Source: Oscheius dolichura (Eukaryota; Nematoda; Chromadorea; Rhabditida; Rhabditidae). From it: a stretch of 64,000 nucleotides of DNA. Where the stretch lies: contig OW051495.1 in NCBI GenBank assembly GCA_932521035.1, positions 8,990,001 to 9,054,000 on the forward strand. The letters run 5' to 3'. The notes below the pieces were generated by a model that did no database searches, had not been told where the DNA came from, and saw nothing but the letters and a program-made list of their open reading frames with translations. Below are positions 32,760 to 50,112 of the stretch, piece after piece. Position numbers and translations under genes: made by a program. Each line of letters starts with the position of its first letter. Position 1 is the stretch's first letter.

Positions 32760-33592
32760 AGAGTCTCCCCCCGCGACTTGTAACAAAGAAGTTTTATCGA
32801 ATAAAGACTCGCGAAAGCTCTTGTTCTTTACTTTTTTTCTATTCCATGTTTGCTATTTTACTTTGGTGCCTTGTATTCGAGCAGTTATCGTCACCCCATT
32901 AATGTTTCTAAAAGCAGTTACTAGCGCAGAGCGGTTCATTTCAGCCAGTCTACTTTGAAAAAAGATATTTCAGTTTATTTCTTGCATTTCATTCACTTTC
33001 TTCATTTCTGTTATCTCTTATTTTTCTCACTTTGTGCGCACTTTCTCCTTTTGCGGTGCCAAGGAATATGAATTCCCCTTCTTTTGTGGGGAAGGGGGCA
33101 CGGCTGAAACTAAATAATCTTTTGTGGTATGCGAGTAGCAAACTTTTCCCGGATTGGCATTGCCACTGGTAAAATTACTCCATCATGACTACTTTATCAT
33201 CTGCGGCACGATTTGAATCGCGTCATGTCAGTCAACAAGACCTCCGATTATCGACAGGCGGTCCTTGTTATCCACCCGCTTGATCCTTCTCCTGCAACCC
33301 GCGCGTTGACAGTTGCGTCCATTTCAGTTTCCTAATCTTCAGCTCTCCAGCGACGTTTTAAAACTTTTCCCCTTTTTTCCTTATCCCATTGGCGTGTTGT
33401 CTTTTGCGAGGGATATTATTGGCCTTTCTCGCCGCTGGTTTCCGTGGTCCGGCGCGGAAGAATGTCAATTCTCCCGGCTCAATTCCCGCCTTTGTTCTTT
33501 TTGGCCTCTATTGACCATTTTTTCTGCCTTTTTCGGTGCCATTTCTCATTATCTTGACCTCTTTTAATTCCGATATTTTAGGAATCGCTATC
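32760..33592. other. Intergenic, no supported gene
   Basis: AATAAAG near 32800 likely ends the kinase transcript. The rest is AT-rich without a supported exon. The TTTTAG acceptor at about 33576-33581 precedes the next start codon. Confidence 0.45.
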
Positions 33593-34039
33593 ATGAACTT
33601 CATTTGTGGCTCATCTTTGAAAAAGAAGAGAAGCCGGCTGTCACAGAGGGAGGATGACCTGACCGAGGGGAATCTCCACCTGGCAAAGGAGCGTGCTCGA
33701 CTGGCTGAAGATAAAGCTGAATTCCGTAGAGAGAAGAAGAAGCTAGCAAAGGAGAAAAAGGAACTGGCTGAAGAAAAGAACCAGCTGGAGCAAGAGAAGA
33801 AGTTGATCGAAGAGGAGAAAGCAAAACTGGAAGCTGAGAAATCACAATTTGCCAATGATACAGAATACGAACGGGAGCTGTTGGAGACGGCGAGGGAAGC
33901 CTGTAAGGAGAACATCAAGAAAATGAAGGCTGAACTGGCTAAAGAGCAGGAGAAACTGGAGGAAAGCAAGAGAGAAGCCGAAGAGACCGATGAGTATGAC
34001 TATGGCCCTGGACTTGCTGAAGAATTCTCGGACTTTTAA
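33593..34039 (+). CDS. Small coiled-coil protein
   Basis: A single open exon of 148 residues. After a short start (MNFICGSSLKKKRSRLSQ) almost the whole chain is charged heptads rich in Lys, Glu, Leu and Ala (for example LAKEKKELAEEKNQLEQEKK), predicted as one long coiled coil. It ends with an acidic, aromatic tail DEYDYGPGLAEEFSDF. The MNFICG start offers a possible N-terminal lipid anchor only if processed, so this is speculation. No enzymatic domain. The start follows a TTTTAG acceptor by 11 nt, consistent with trans-splicing. Family not identified. Confidence 0.65.
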   Translation: MNFICGSSLKKKRSRLSQREDDLTEGNLHLAKERARLAEDKAEFRREKKKLAKEKKELAEEKNQLEQEKKLIEEEKAKLEAEKSQFANDTEYERELLETAREACKENIKKMKAELAKEQEKLEESKREAEETDEYDYGPGLAEEFSDF

Positions 34040-34494
34040 AGCTGTTGGTAAGTGAACGTCTCCCTCTCAAATCTTAACAGTAAGACTCTTTTCACTGCTC
34101 ACCCATCTCCTTCCCTTCATATCCACAACAGCAGTCCAATTTTTAAAACAATCTACGGTTCCTCAACGTCTCTTCCCCCGTGCCTTTCTCATATTGACTC
34201 CACTTATTGAAACGTCTCTTTCCAATTCTTTCATTATTGCCATATTCCCACAATTTCTATTTTCGTTCGCTTTTTTTGGCAACTAAACCTTCGTATCTTC
34301 TTCTTCATGGATGCTGTCAAAGTCTTAAAAAATCTTATTTTCCCAAAAAAAGGATGGAAGCTTACGTGTTCGGGGCCGGTCAGGGTTCAAGTTTATGTTG
34401 GCGGGAAGGGACATGCCGAGATTTATTGGACGGAATTGATGGCTTTTCAGGCTAGAAAAGAGATGTTCCCATTAAATTTTATTAAAAAAGGCAC
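34040..34494. other. Intergenic between convergent genes
   Basis: 3' flanks of the coiled-coil gene (plus) and bestrophin (minus). Nothing else seen. Confidence 0.4.
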
Positions 34495-36408
34495 TTACAA
34501 ATCGCCATTTATATTCATTCGAGAGGATATTCTTTGCCGGAGAGAAAAGGCCTCATCTTCTGGAGAAGAAAGTAAAGGAAAGAGAGAGAGAGAGCCAGCT
34601 TACTTGTCGATGGATCCCTTGGAATTAGTTCCACCATTGGGGTGTGATCATCCTCGCCCATTAGATTGACGTTGGCCACGGAACCGGAGAGTCCTTTTCC
34701 CAAGAGAGCAGCACTTTCTGGCGTGTACATTGCCCGGAAACCGTCCTCATCGGCAAAGATGTCCGTTTCCATGTCTGGCTGGTGGTGAGACCTATCGACT
34801 ATGGCCAGTCCCGTCTGAAAGATGTTCCTTAAAGAGTAGAGGGAGAGATACTTACAGACATATTCTTGTCGATAAGAAAATTGCACTCGAAGTCACTGAA
34901 ACGAGGGGAGATAAGGTAAAGGTAAATAAACGCCCCGGAATTCTACTTTTGTTCAATTCGACAAAATGACACTTCTGGTCTAATGAAGAAGGGCTTGGAC
35001 GACTTTAGATACAGATATTACGGTATCCCTTACTCGTCACTGTCTCCCAGAGGATTCAAGACATCTACAGCTACTTGCAGCCAGCCGAATAGGAAGACAA
35101 ATTGAAGAGCACTAGTAAAGGGAAAGTAGACGTCGAACTGAAAATATTGGACTATCTTTCCTGAAGCGACTGAAAGACCGACCACGTCAGATTCCGGATC
35201 ATTCAGAAGCAAATACTGCCTTGAAAATAGGCAGAGGAAGAAGTAGGCATTGACAGACATGGCTACTAATTGGATGTATTTGATAGGAATGGGGACCCAG
35301 TCAAATACACTCAACTGAGAGATACTGGTACGGAATTTACAGATCTCCTGAAGATTTTGGTCAGAGGAAGGGGAAATAAAGGCTACCTGGATAATTGCAT
35401 TCATCATTGAATCGGTGTCGAACTTTTTCTGCTCATTAGCTTGTAGGACAAGGGAAATTGCCCAGTTTATCGGGATCCAATAGCGTTGATAGTCAAATTT
35501 CAGTCCTTTCAGATGGTCTATCTCGTGCTGCAGAGCGAAGCCAGCTGAGGCGATGGCATCCAAATTGGGAAATCTTCGTCTGACTTGGATTGACACATCA
35601 CGAAAGACAAGGATCTGGAAGAAAGAACAGAAATTATGGGAGAAAGAAGGAGAAGGGACTGACTTGATTCAGGACAAGGTAGCGAATGATGGCGCGCCTC
35701 TGGATTCGGCTTTCTTCACCAGCTCCCCACAGATTGGCACTTACAGTAAGGGCAGCACTAAAATAAAAACGTATGGTAGGAATTCACTAATTTTCAAAAG
35801 TAGACAACAGTTCCTCGGAGCGCGCTTACTGTAGTGGGAATTGTCGCACAAAAAACGTCATTTTGGACCAATTTTTTGTGTTTTCTTCCAATTTTTTTAG
35901 AGATATTCCTTTGAAAAACGATCATGAGGATGCTGAGAGACAAATAGACGACCGAAATATACAGGAAACGTTGGTTTTTGGTGGTCCTTGACAAATTCGG
36001 CGCCGTAAGCGCGCTCCACGGCCCTTTACCGTCTTTTTAACTTTATAAGCTTACGTTTCAATGTATCCCATATTATAGAAGGTCTGCTTCCATCTGTCAA
36101 TAATAATTGAGACAAAGAATCCCAGCAACAGTTGTAGTGGGATATTGTTCATGTTGTTATCAATAAAAGCTGCCATATAGTTGAATTTACTGAATTTTTT
36201 AGCCACATAACGGGGAAAAAAGGGCTTACTGTTTGTTTTTATCATCTAAAACGTATCTGTACACGGCAGAGATGAGAAAATATGAAATTAGCCAAATAAT
36301 TAGACCAGTTTTGACGTTTTTATAGATTGAGCCTCGCCATCGCATGGTTATTTTGAAGAAATTCATAATAGACGCCGAGGAGACGTCATAATTATAGGAT
36401 ACGGTCAT
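34495..36408 (-). CDS. Bestrophin chloride channel family protein
   Basis: Eight exons (36230-36408, 36055-36189, 35664-35757, 35387-35614, 35034-35347, 34856-34895, 34604-34814, 34495-34559, complement) give 421 residues. The order matches bestrophins. It runs: an N-terminal MRWRGSIYK; span 1; IPLQLLLGFFVS...RW; RRAIIRYLVLNQ with a following RRRFPNLD; the central YWIPINWAISLV; FDWVPIPIKYIQLV; FSRQYLL; and the cytosolic NPLGDSDEDDFECNFLIDKN calcium-clasp region. Bestrophins are pentameric, calcium-activated anion channels, and nematodes carry a large family. The final acidic tail is short. Intron 4 (35348-35386) is 39 nt and open, so retention would keep the frame. A foldback sequence sits in intron 2. 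Confidence 0.88.
35817..36017. repeat. Small foldback element in bestrophin intron 2
   Basis: A perfect 13-bp inverted pair, GGAGCGCGCTTAC at 35817-35829 and its complement at 36005-36017, bounds about 200 bp in the largest intron of the gene. It resembles a miniature inverted-repeat element. No clear target-site duplication was identified. Confidence 0.45.
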
Positions 36409-36639
36409 TTTTCTTTAATAAAGAGGGTTTTCTTTAATGTAAAGGCGTCTTTAATTGAGAAGAGAGGTTTGTTTTGGCGGCAAATGAGAGAAAAACAGGG
36501 AGCGAGAGTCAGGCGGTCACATACCAGTCAAGGTGAAAGACATTACCCCCTGCAAGGAGAGGACAGGGCGAGGGGTGATAAAATCTCACCCATTACTTTT
36601 TGGCACAAGAAAACGGTAAATTAACATTTTATGTAAACG

Positions 36640-39018
36640 TTACAACCTAAAAATAAGTGAAACAAGAATTGAAACTATCCCGAAGGGGAGACTCGAGCTG
36701 CTGGAACACTGCCCCTTCAGTTTGCAGGCTTCTTTCCAGTCGACAATTGCCTAGAGGAAAACGTATTTGTTGCAAAATGCGAGCCTTACTTTAGGACGGG
36801 CGTAGGAGAAGAAATCGGCAAGGGGAATGAAGCCGTCCTTATCTTGTTTTGATTTGAGGGCTTCCACCAGTTTACCCTGAAATTGAGGGAAATAATTCAA
36901 ATCATCCCATTTTGGAACTGTCGTTACAGTTCCCGAAGAATAAATGTTCTCTTACCTGGTAAATTACATGCCGATCAATGGGATTCGGATCGTGGTTCAG
37001 AAGACGAACTGATGGAGCCGGCTGGAGACGGAATTCCAAGAGAAAGCCAGCCGTCGTCGTCAATTCGTCCTTCTCAATTCCCATCAGTTTCATTACTGAC
37101 AGTGTGATTTCCGTGTGCTGAAAATTACCTTTTCCCGTGCCGCTCCAAATAAAGAGAAGCTTACCGAAGCGAAGCCAATAACAGCGGGTCCTTTGCCTTC
37201 TTCAGCCGTCTTGATGGCTTCCAGAAGATGATGCAGCCAATGCCCGCCCATTAGACTTCCGCACGGCTGGTAGTCGGCACAGGCGATTTGATGAATCTCC
37301 GCTAAAAGACGTAGAAAATAAAGGGCACATTTCTATCAATTAGTTACCAAAGGAAAGGATCTCTTCCTTGAGCCGTTTGGCATCATATCCAGGGAGGGTA
37401 GGTTTCTCAATCCAGGACGGGTATTTGGCGCCGTAGAGCTCAATTTCAATTAGATTATCAGCCAGATCGGCCATGGTTCCTGGAAAAGGAACTACAGTAT
37501 GGCAAGGAGAACTGTATTGCATCCTAGAAAACGTGGTTCACCTGGTGAACAACCCCCTTCGGCTCTTCGATGCGATACTCAGGCATTCCACGCGCCTAAA
37601 CCCGTACAGTCTCGGCAAGCTAGAAGTTAAGGTACGGCAGTTTGTATTTCTTTCCAGTAGAAGATAACCCTTTGCCGAGACTGTACGGGTTTGAATAAGC
37701 GTTCCTATCACCACTTGGCCCCCTCTACTTTCCTTCTTTAACCCCCGTGCTTCCTTCTTCAAGGTCCTAGTTCCCCCGTTCCCCTGCTCCCCTTCTGATC
37801 TCTGATGAATGTGTTACATTAATCCGGTTAAAAGTATTTCTCCAGCTGTCTGTTTCCCCCTCAAAAACGGGCAATTTGTTGTTTTATGAAGGGCGAAAGC
37901 ACCACTTCCGAGGCCGTTATGTTGCACTCTGTCAGCTGTCATGTTTCGTTGAGCTGCATGTCTCAATAAACGATCAAAGAAAGTAGCGTTCGTTTGACTT
38001 TTTTTGTGTACCTAATTGCCCAATTTCAAAAGCCATTTGGCTGCGTAGAACGTCCACTACTCAGTGAAAACTTAGGTTGGTAGTATTCCAGTGGTATACC
38101 TAGGTTGGTAGTATTCCAGTGGGTCTGGTTGCCGCAATATTCCCTCACAGGCACGGACTTGTTGCTCCTCGCTACCATGGCGGGTAGAGTGTCCTCAGAA
38201 ATTGGCCTCCAAGCTGAATTTTTGAGCTTTTGATTAAAAATTGTGGTATAATTACCATGGTCACTCTCCGGACAGTCATCGACAGCGTACATTCTAAGGA
38301 GATGATCATCAATGGTGTAGGGAATAGGACTCCAGAAGTCGTGGCGCTGGCGGTTCCAATCTCCCCATTCGACTGGCTCGTGGAATCCGGCTAGAGCTAG
38401 CTGGAAAGTTTGGAGAATTCCCCATACTTTAGATGTCATAAAGGTCTTTTTCTTCCCGTTCATGGAGCTATAATTCGTGGGATAGTGTATAGGAAACCAG
38501 CCCCCTGGTCTGTCCAACTCTCGGCCCTTTGGATAAAAAAGTGTTCATGAATAGGTTTCAACAATGGTTACTATTTGGAAAAGCCTCTCTACTTACCTGA
38601 AGCGTCATCTGGCACCTGCTGGCCGAACTGCTGTAGTACTTGACCTGACTTCTGTTGTAATTCTTGTCAATCTTCTGAAAACCCATAAAGACCCGCAGTT
38701 CTCTTCCCAATCCATAGGCTTGTCTCTTTCCGAACTGAAATTTTCCTCCTTCTTTCTATGTACATTATAAAACTACCGAGGTCAATTCAGAGCTCCCTTC
38801 AAATCCCCAAGTTCTTGGATTCTCAGTAAGCATATTGTCCGGATGGCGGTTTCCATGCCTTCAATTTATAAATTTTGAATACATTAAAGGACTAACCGCG
38901 TTCCCCAGAGGATAAAGACTGTATTTGGATCCATTCGTATGGATTTGGGCGGAAGTGGTTCATGTCCGGCCGCCGTTGCTGTTGTCAAAGAGAGAAGAAC
39001 AGCAGCGAGTAACAACAT
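36640..39018 (-). CDS. Histidine acid phosphatase, secreted and probably membrane-anchored
   Basis: Ten exons (38897-39018, 38777-38858, 38597-38734, 38256-38526, 38100-38213, 37348-37479, 37165-37301, 36956-37117, 36790-36876, 36640-36750, complement) give 451 residues. A signal peptide covers residues 1-18 (MLLLAAVLLSLTTATAAG). The phosphate pocket motif is intact as R41-HGNRHP. The second signature is ASH333-TE, where most family members have HD. Both the substrate pocket cysteine (CGNQTHW) and N-glycosylation sites are present. The last 16 residues (LPFGIVSILVSLIFRL) are hydrophobic after a Ser run, as in a GPI-attachment signal. The enzyme would hydrolyse phosphomonoesters outside the cell or in lysosomes. 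Intron 5 holds a hairpin and a short tandem copy of the exon end. Confidence 0.85.
37598..37692. repeat. Hairpin with 21-bp perfect arms in phosphatase intron 5
   Basis: Arms at 37598-37618 and 37672-37692 are exact reverse complements (AAACCCGTACAGTCTCGGCAA) separated by 53 nt. It could be a miniature foldback element or fold as a small-RNA-like hairpin. The sequence alone cannot decide. Confidence 0.6.
38076..38119. repeat. Short tandem duplication across an exon end
   Basis: TTGGTAGTATTCCAGTGG occurs at 38078-38094 and again at 38105-38121. The duplication copies the last codons of phosphatase exon 5 (HWNTTNL) into the start of the following intron, beside the splice donor. Confidence 0.6.
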
Positions 39019-41111
39019 GCCACCGGTGGGGAGGGAGTATGTCCCGGCGGCGGTGGACAGCCAGGGGGCAACTGAGAGCTTGGACTGAAATCTGTCACCA
39101 CGTGTTGTCACCACACGAATCTTGTGTAACGGGCAGAGGAGTCACTTTTCACAAGAACACATGTTTTTCCAAAAGTTCAAAAAACAGCTGGAAAAGGGAA
39201 AAGGGCGCCATATTCGGACGATGGGGTAAGGTCTGTAAAAGACCTCATAACTTTTGACACAAACTATTTTATAATCCATACGAGCACTTTCTAGGTAGAA
39301 CTCGATATGGCCGATCCAATAAAAGTAAGTAGAAAAAATCCATGTGATTTCGCAATATGCCGGGCATTTAAAAAAAAACAGTGGCCAGTGTATCATAAAA
39401 CGGGCTATGGGATGAATTATGAAGTCATTCACATTTTCGGAACGCTGAGCTGGGCTGACGACGAATTAGACTTGCATATTTTCATTTGGGGGCCAAGAAA
39501 GGGAGGTGTCAGCGTCCAGGAGCCAAGAAAATTGGTTTCTCACAATGTTGAAAGGCTGGCGGATGGCTTTCAATTCCCTTGAATGAAAAAGGAAAGTAAT
39601 TCCAGAGGGAAGAATTAAATGGAATGGATAAAAACACTGCCGAGATGAGTAATACTCACCTGTGAGTATTAAAAGCCCTCCCAAACCGGCTATCGACCTG
39701 GTGTCTCCCGTGTGGACTGTTTTTATAGGTTCCATTTGGACAAAACATCAAGTAACGGCTCTATTATTTGTGAGAACTCGGGGTGTTCTTATGGTCAAGA
39801 TTGCCTATATGTCGACAAGTCCAGCATTAACCGAGAACGGGCGATATCCTACCCTAATAATGGGCGGATCTCTGTGTGTCTGTCCGTATGACCTGTCGTC
39901 TATGCAGATTGACAGATCAAACGGGAGAGAAGCAGAACGTTTCGACCGTCTGGCCTTATCCGATGGTCAACAGTTATTCGACCGTCAAATTTTGATCCGT
40001 CAAGAAAATGACTAGAGGCCGGTGCAACATCGTCTCGCTGGGCAGGAGGGCAGCTCGGAAGGGGAATACGGCGCTGGGGAAGGGAGAGTCGGCGTTGGGG
40101 GAGGGGGAGCCAAGCACGGTCAAGCCGAGGGCGCCCGTTACGGCTTGTGGAGGGGAGAAACTTTGAAATCAGTTACTTGAGACGTCCGGCCGTTCGTTTC
40201 CTTCAGGACCCGAATTCACGTCCCTTCCCGGGAAGCGTTTTTATCTCCTGAGAGCAAATTCGGTCGATCTCCCGGGAAGACCGCAATTCACACCTTTCCC
40301 GGGAGTTCTTTATTCCCGAGGGGTCGTTTTGTTTCCCGGTCTAAAAGGCCGGGTAATAATTCTCCCGGAAGGTGTAACTCGCTAAAACGAGGTTCTCCTT
40401 CGTTGCGATGAATTACAATGTTGTTCAGCGTGAAGGGATCTATTGAATGACATAGGTTTTGTTATGCGAGTATGGTTGTATGAGGGGTAATTCGTCCTCT
40501 CTATTGTTTTATCCGAAAATAGCCCGAGATGGAGGGCAAAAATGCCCATATATGTTACCCAATGTACAATTGTTGCCGGATGATTCCTCTTGAAGCGACG
40601 AATCTAGTAGTGCCCACCTCTACCCGGTCGGATGCGGTTTCACGCCCAAGGCACCCATTTTTGATACAATAGAGGCATAATTTGCATAAAGATCGAAATC
40701 GAAGTGGTTTCTCTAGTTTCACGAAATATATGGCCCTGAAGCCAAAGACTATCAGTTTTGAACGAACGAAGGAGTGTAGAGTCAAGCGTCTCATGTCAAT
40801 AGTTTGTGATTTTTTAAAAACTTAAAAGTTTCATTCGCCCGAAGTCATTTTCGAGATTCAGTTCGGGGGGCGGTGAGATCTTGAGCTCGTAGCCTTGCTC
40901 TTTTCCACGTAGCTTCATCCAGTTCTAATAATGCGAACACATAATTTCCTCTGCTTTATGGCTGAATTTTGCCCGTTTTTTAATAGCAGTGAAACAGATG
41001 GTTTCAATCCAATGTGCAAATGTGTTCCGTCTGCGCGGATGGGCTGTTTGTTCGGCTGAGTTAATCTGTTGCTTTTGTGCAGAGAGTAAAGCATCAGTCG
41101 CCTCTAATTCA
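39019..41111. other. Intergenic, with repeated CCCGGG-containing sequence
   Basis: About 2 kb without a supported gene. Open frames at 39307-39582 (plus) and 40555-40794 (minus) have no recognisable features. Between 40205 and 40385 a short sequence with CCCGGG is repeated (see separate entry). Confidence 0.4.
40205..40385. repeat. Imperfect direct and inverted CCCGGG repeats
   Basis: Two direct copies of an AATTCAC...CCCGGGA unit of about 45 bp (near 40210-40255 and 40285-40325), followed by an inverted partial copy (CTCCCGGAAGGTGTAACT, near 40363-40380). Confidence 0.5.
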
Positions 41112-41400
41112 ATGGAAGCTGCTGACAAAAGACGAAGTACTTCTCTATTTTTTCAATTAATTTAAAAAAACATTACTTTTAGGTAGGAAGAGAAAATATT
41201 CTCTAGCTTCGGATATTACTGAAGAGAATCCCTTCTCCTGCTATGAGCTGTGCCTCTTCGCTGCTATTTATCTATCCTGCGTTTTATTCCTAATCATCGC
41301 CTATGAGAAACTCATGCCAGTATTCAATAATCCAACGTATCCGTTTTACAATCACGAATTTGATTTTACCTACACTCCTAAGAATGTGTCAGAGAAGTAA
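41112..41400 (+). CDS. Small single-pass membrane protein, unknown
   Basis: Two exons, 41112-41136 and 41183-41400, with a 46-nt phase-1 intron, give 80 residues. A basic N-terminus (MEAADKRRSRKRK) is followed by ENPFSCYELC, one hydrophobic span (LFAAIYLSCVLFLIIAY) and an aromatic tail (NPTYPFYNHEFDFTYTPKN). The positive-inside rule suggests a cytoplasmic N-terminus. It is convergent with the AAA protease and separated from it by about 50 bp. No family recognised. Support rests on the clean splice pair and frame. Confidence 0.55.
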
Positions 41401-41452
41401 CATGGAAAAAATAAAATTTATACTCTATACAAAACAAAAACAAATAACAAAC

Positions 41453-44288
<2,836 letters not shown>

Positions 44289-44883
44289 CCTAGAACAAAA
44301 ATGATGATATAACAAGATGGTGATGAAATTAGCCATTGACATAGATTACTGAACGTCTTTTACTGTTTTCTAATATTCTGAAACACTCCTTTCTATTGCT
44401 AAAATAGATAAACATGTAAACCATATATTGTAACCAATTTGAAGCGTTCAGAGATACAATATAAAATCTCTATTGGTTACACATATATACATTGTATTGC
44501 TGACCTTTATCTATTCTTTCCCTTCACATTGGAGTCAAAATAACAAAAATTAGAACCAGAAACGCAAAGAATATAGCGAATCAGCTGTTTCGAGAGGATG
44601 AATTTTGAAGACGAATCTAAAGGTCTGCCTCGGAGTCCCACCACGGGTCAAATTTTGTTTTTGAAAATTCATTCCAATTCTTCATTTTTTTCTCTTGTTT
44701 TGCTCTCTCGAGCTCTCTGTTTTCTATTTTTTGTTGTCGTTTATTCATGGCTGCTTGTAAAATAGAATGTATACTGTTTTTGCTTCACAAACTATCACAT
44801 TGCATCCATTATCTATCAACAACAATAGTTATTTTTCAGGTTTTAATCTATCCTCCATAATTGTAATCTGCTGAGGTTTCAAA
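44289..44883. promoter_or_regulatory. Divergent promoter region between protease and ARF genes
   Basis: A shared 5' region of about 600 bp, AT-rich, with a TATATATACATTGTAT-like stretch near 44485. No coding exon supported. Confidence 0.4.
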
Positions 44884-45653
<770 letters not shown>

Positions 45654-46682
45654 ATCGGCAGCTCCATTGTATGAATCCGTTTTTCGGTGATCTTCTCAGG
45701 TTTTATTGCATCTCGTATCACTCGAGTTTGTTATTTAAAAATTCTTTTTGTGTCATTGCGTTTCATCAATTGCATAAATTTTTATCGTTTAGCTACTTTA
45801 GTTAAGGAACAACGTAGTTCTCTCGAAATCACCTATGATAGAAAAACAACAAATGTAGCGAACGCAGTGAATTCAACTTTTACACAGGACAGTTGAAAGA
45901 GCTCGGCTAAAGGCCTGCATCCCTGGGTCTCGGCGCGAATCTTTCCGATGAATTTACACGTGTTGGTTAGCCAGCATGATGCTGTCTCATTCTCAATCAC
46001 CTTTCATTCCATCTTCATTTACGGGGTTCAATGGTAATTCATGTCTGGATTTTTTGAACACATGCGTGCTTCTGAAAGCAAATCAAGCGCAGTTTCTCTT
46101 TACGCATGTGTGCGAATGGTTTAGTATTTTTTAGTCTTTTTTGGCTTCATGGAAATCATGCCTTGGATTGCCACGTAAAATTACTAAAATATCAATTTTT
46201 AAAAATCGCTTTCCATGATTTTTTCGCTTCAGAAATGCAGAGATATCGTATTTCGAAAGTACAGAGCTCAGGATATGACCAGAGTAGCTACGGTTTCCTT
46301 GCCTTTGTCTTGAACAGGCGAAACAGTGGAAAATTATGAAGTAGAAAAAAGGAAAATTCAATTTATTTGTTCCTGAAATGGCAAAAAACAAAGTAGGAGA
46401 AATCTCTCCAAAAACATCTGAAATTGGAACGCAACGGGCTGCCGCTCCTATTGCCCAGTTCACTTTCCATTGCTGTCCTCCAATTGTGACCTGTCATCCA
46501 TTCTGAAATATCATGCGACGGATTATACAAGGGATTACACAATTTCATTTCCAATGAATGGCATCAATTGGCTTTTCCCTTTTTCCTAGTGTGCGGTTGT
46601 TTTCTCTTCATTCTCCTTCTTTGGCAGCTGGGCCGAGTATTGATTTTCTAATTTCAGGTAGTCAATCTATTGCGACTCCAAA
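45654..46682. other. Intergenic between the two ARF genes
   Basis: About 1 kb of AT-rich spacer. Open frames on both strands without support. Confidence 0.4.
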
Positions 46683-49127
<2,445 letters not shown>

Positions 49128-50112
49128 GCCTCGCCTTCCTACACACCATTCGCTGCCTTTAAAGCCACAGACATACATGTACATGGATTGGTAGTATATA
49201 TGAGTTTTTTTTATAATTATCGTGTGTTCTTTTAACTTATTCCTCCAGGACCTTCTGTCTCTTCTTCTCTTTTCATCATCTAACCGGGCTTTTCTGGCTG
49301 CAATGCACCCCTTCCCCTCCCGTTTCCAATTAAAAAGACTGTACTGTACATTGCTTCGGGCCATCTCTATTATATATTCTTCTCCGTATATAGGGGGATA
49401 CAGTAATCCTGTCCCCGTAATCGTCGAGCTCGTCCATAAAGCCCGAAACACGTGGACAGACCGCCACCTGGAGCAGCAATAATGTTTTCCGCGCGCTCTC
49501 TTTGCGTCTTCGTCGCTCCCCCAAAAAATTATTGTGATGTTTTTTTTCATTATTATCCGTGGGTATTCACACACCTTTTCTCGTCTCTCCCTCTTATATT
49601 TCTTTATTTTTTATCTATTTCTCTCGTAATATTTGGTGGATGTCGGTTCAATAAAGAATTACGAATATGAGTGATGGCTGGTATGAGGAGACAGCGACTA
49701 GATCGGGGAGCAGGAATGGAACAAACTACAGGACCAGAATGCTCCGACAGAAAGCCAAATTTTAGACCAGAATGCCATGGTACCGTGAGATCTTATTCTT
49801 CTGCTGTTGGTTCACGATCCGGCTACTCCAGAGGCTAAAATTACCCACCGGTCCAGCCGGGCTGATTGGCCGAATGTCAGCAGTATTTGCATCTTTACTT
49901 CAATCGAGGCACAGCCCCTTTTCTAATCTACAAAAACAATAGGTTCCTGCGCGGATTAGTCCGAAGAGGAACCGCCGTACAGCAGAAGGTCGGGAATCGG
50001 ATTCGCACCTAATTTTTGGGTCTTTTTTCTAAAATTTCTGGCTTTTCCCACTCCCCCCAGAAGTTCAAGACGACTACCGTAACCCGTTGGGAATAACAGT
50101 AAAAAATTATCT
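49128..50112. other. Intergenic, no supported gene
   Basis: Roughly 1 kb between arf-3 and the transthyretin-like gene. The minus-strand open frame of 185 codons (49017-49574) partly overlaps the last arf-3 exon in antisense and is not accepted as a gene. Confidence 0.4.

Noticed and set aside
39307-39582. 91-codon plus-strand open frame starting MADPIKVSRKNP.
   Set aside because: No family match, signal or splice partner. Kept only as unsupported.
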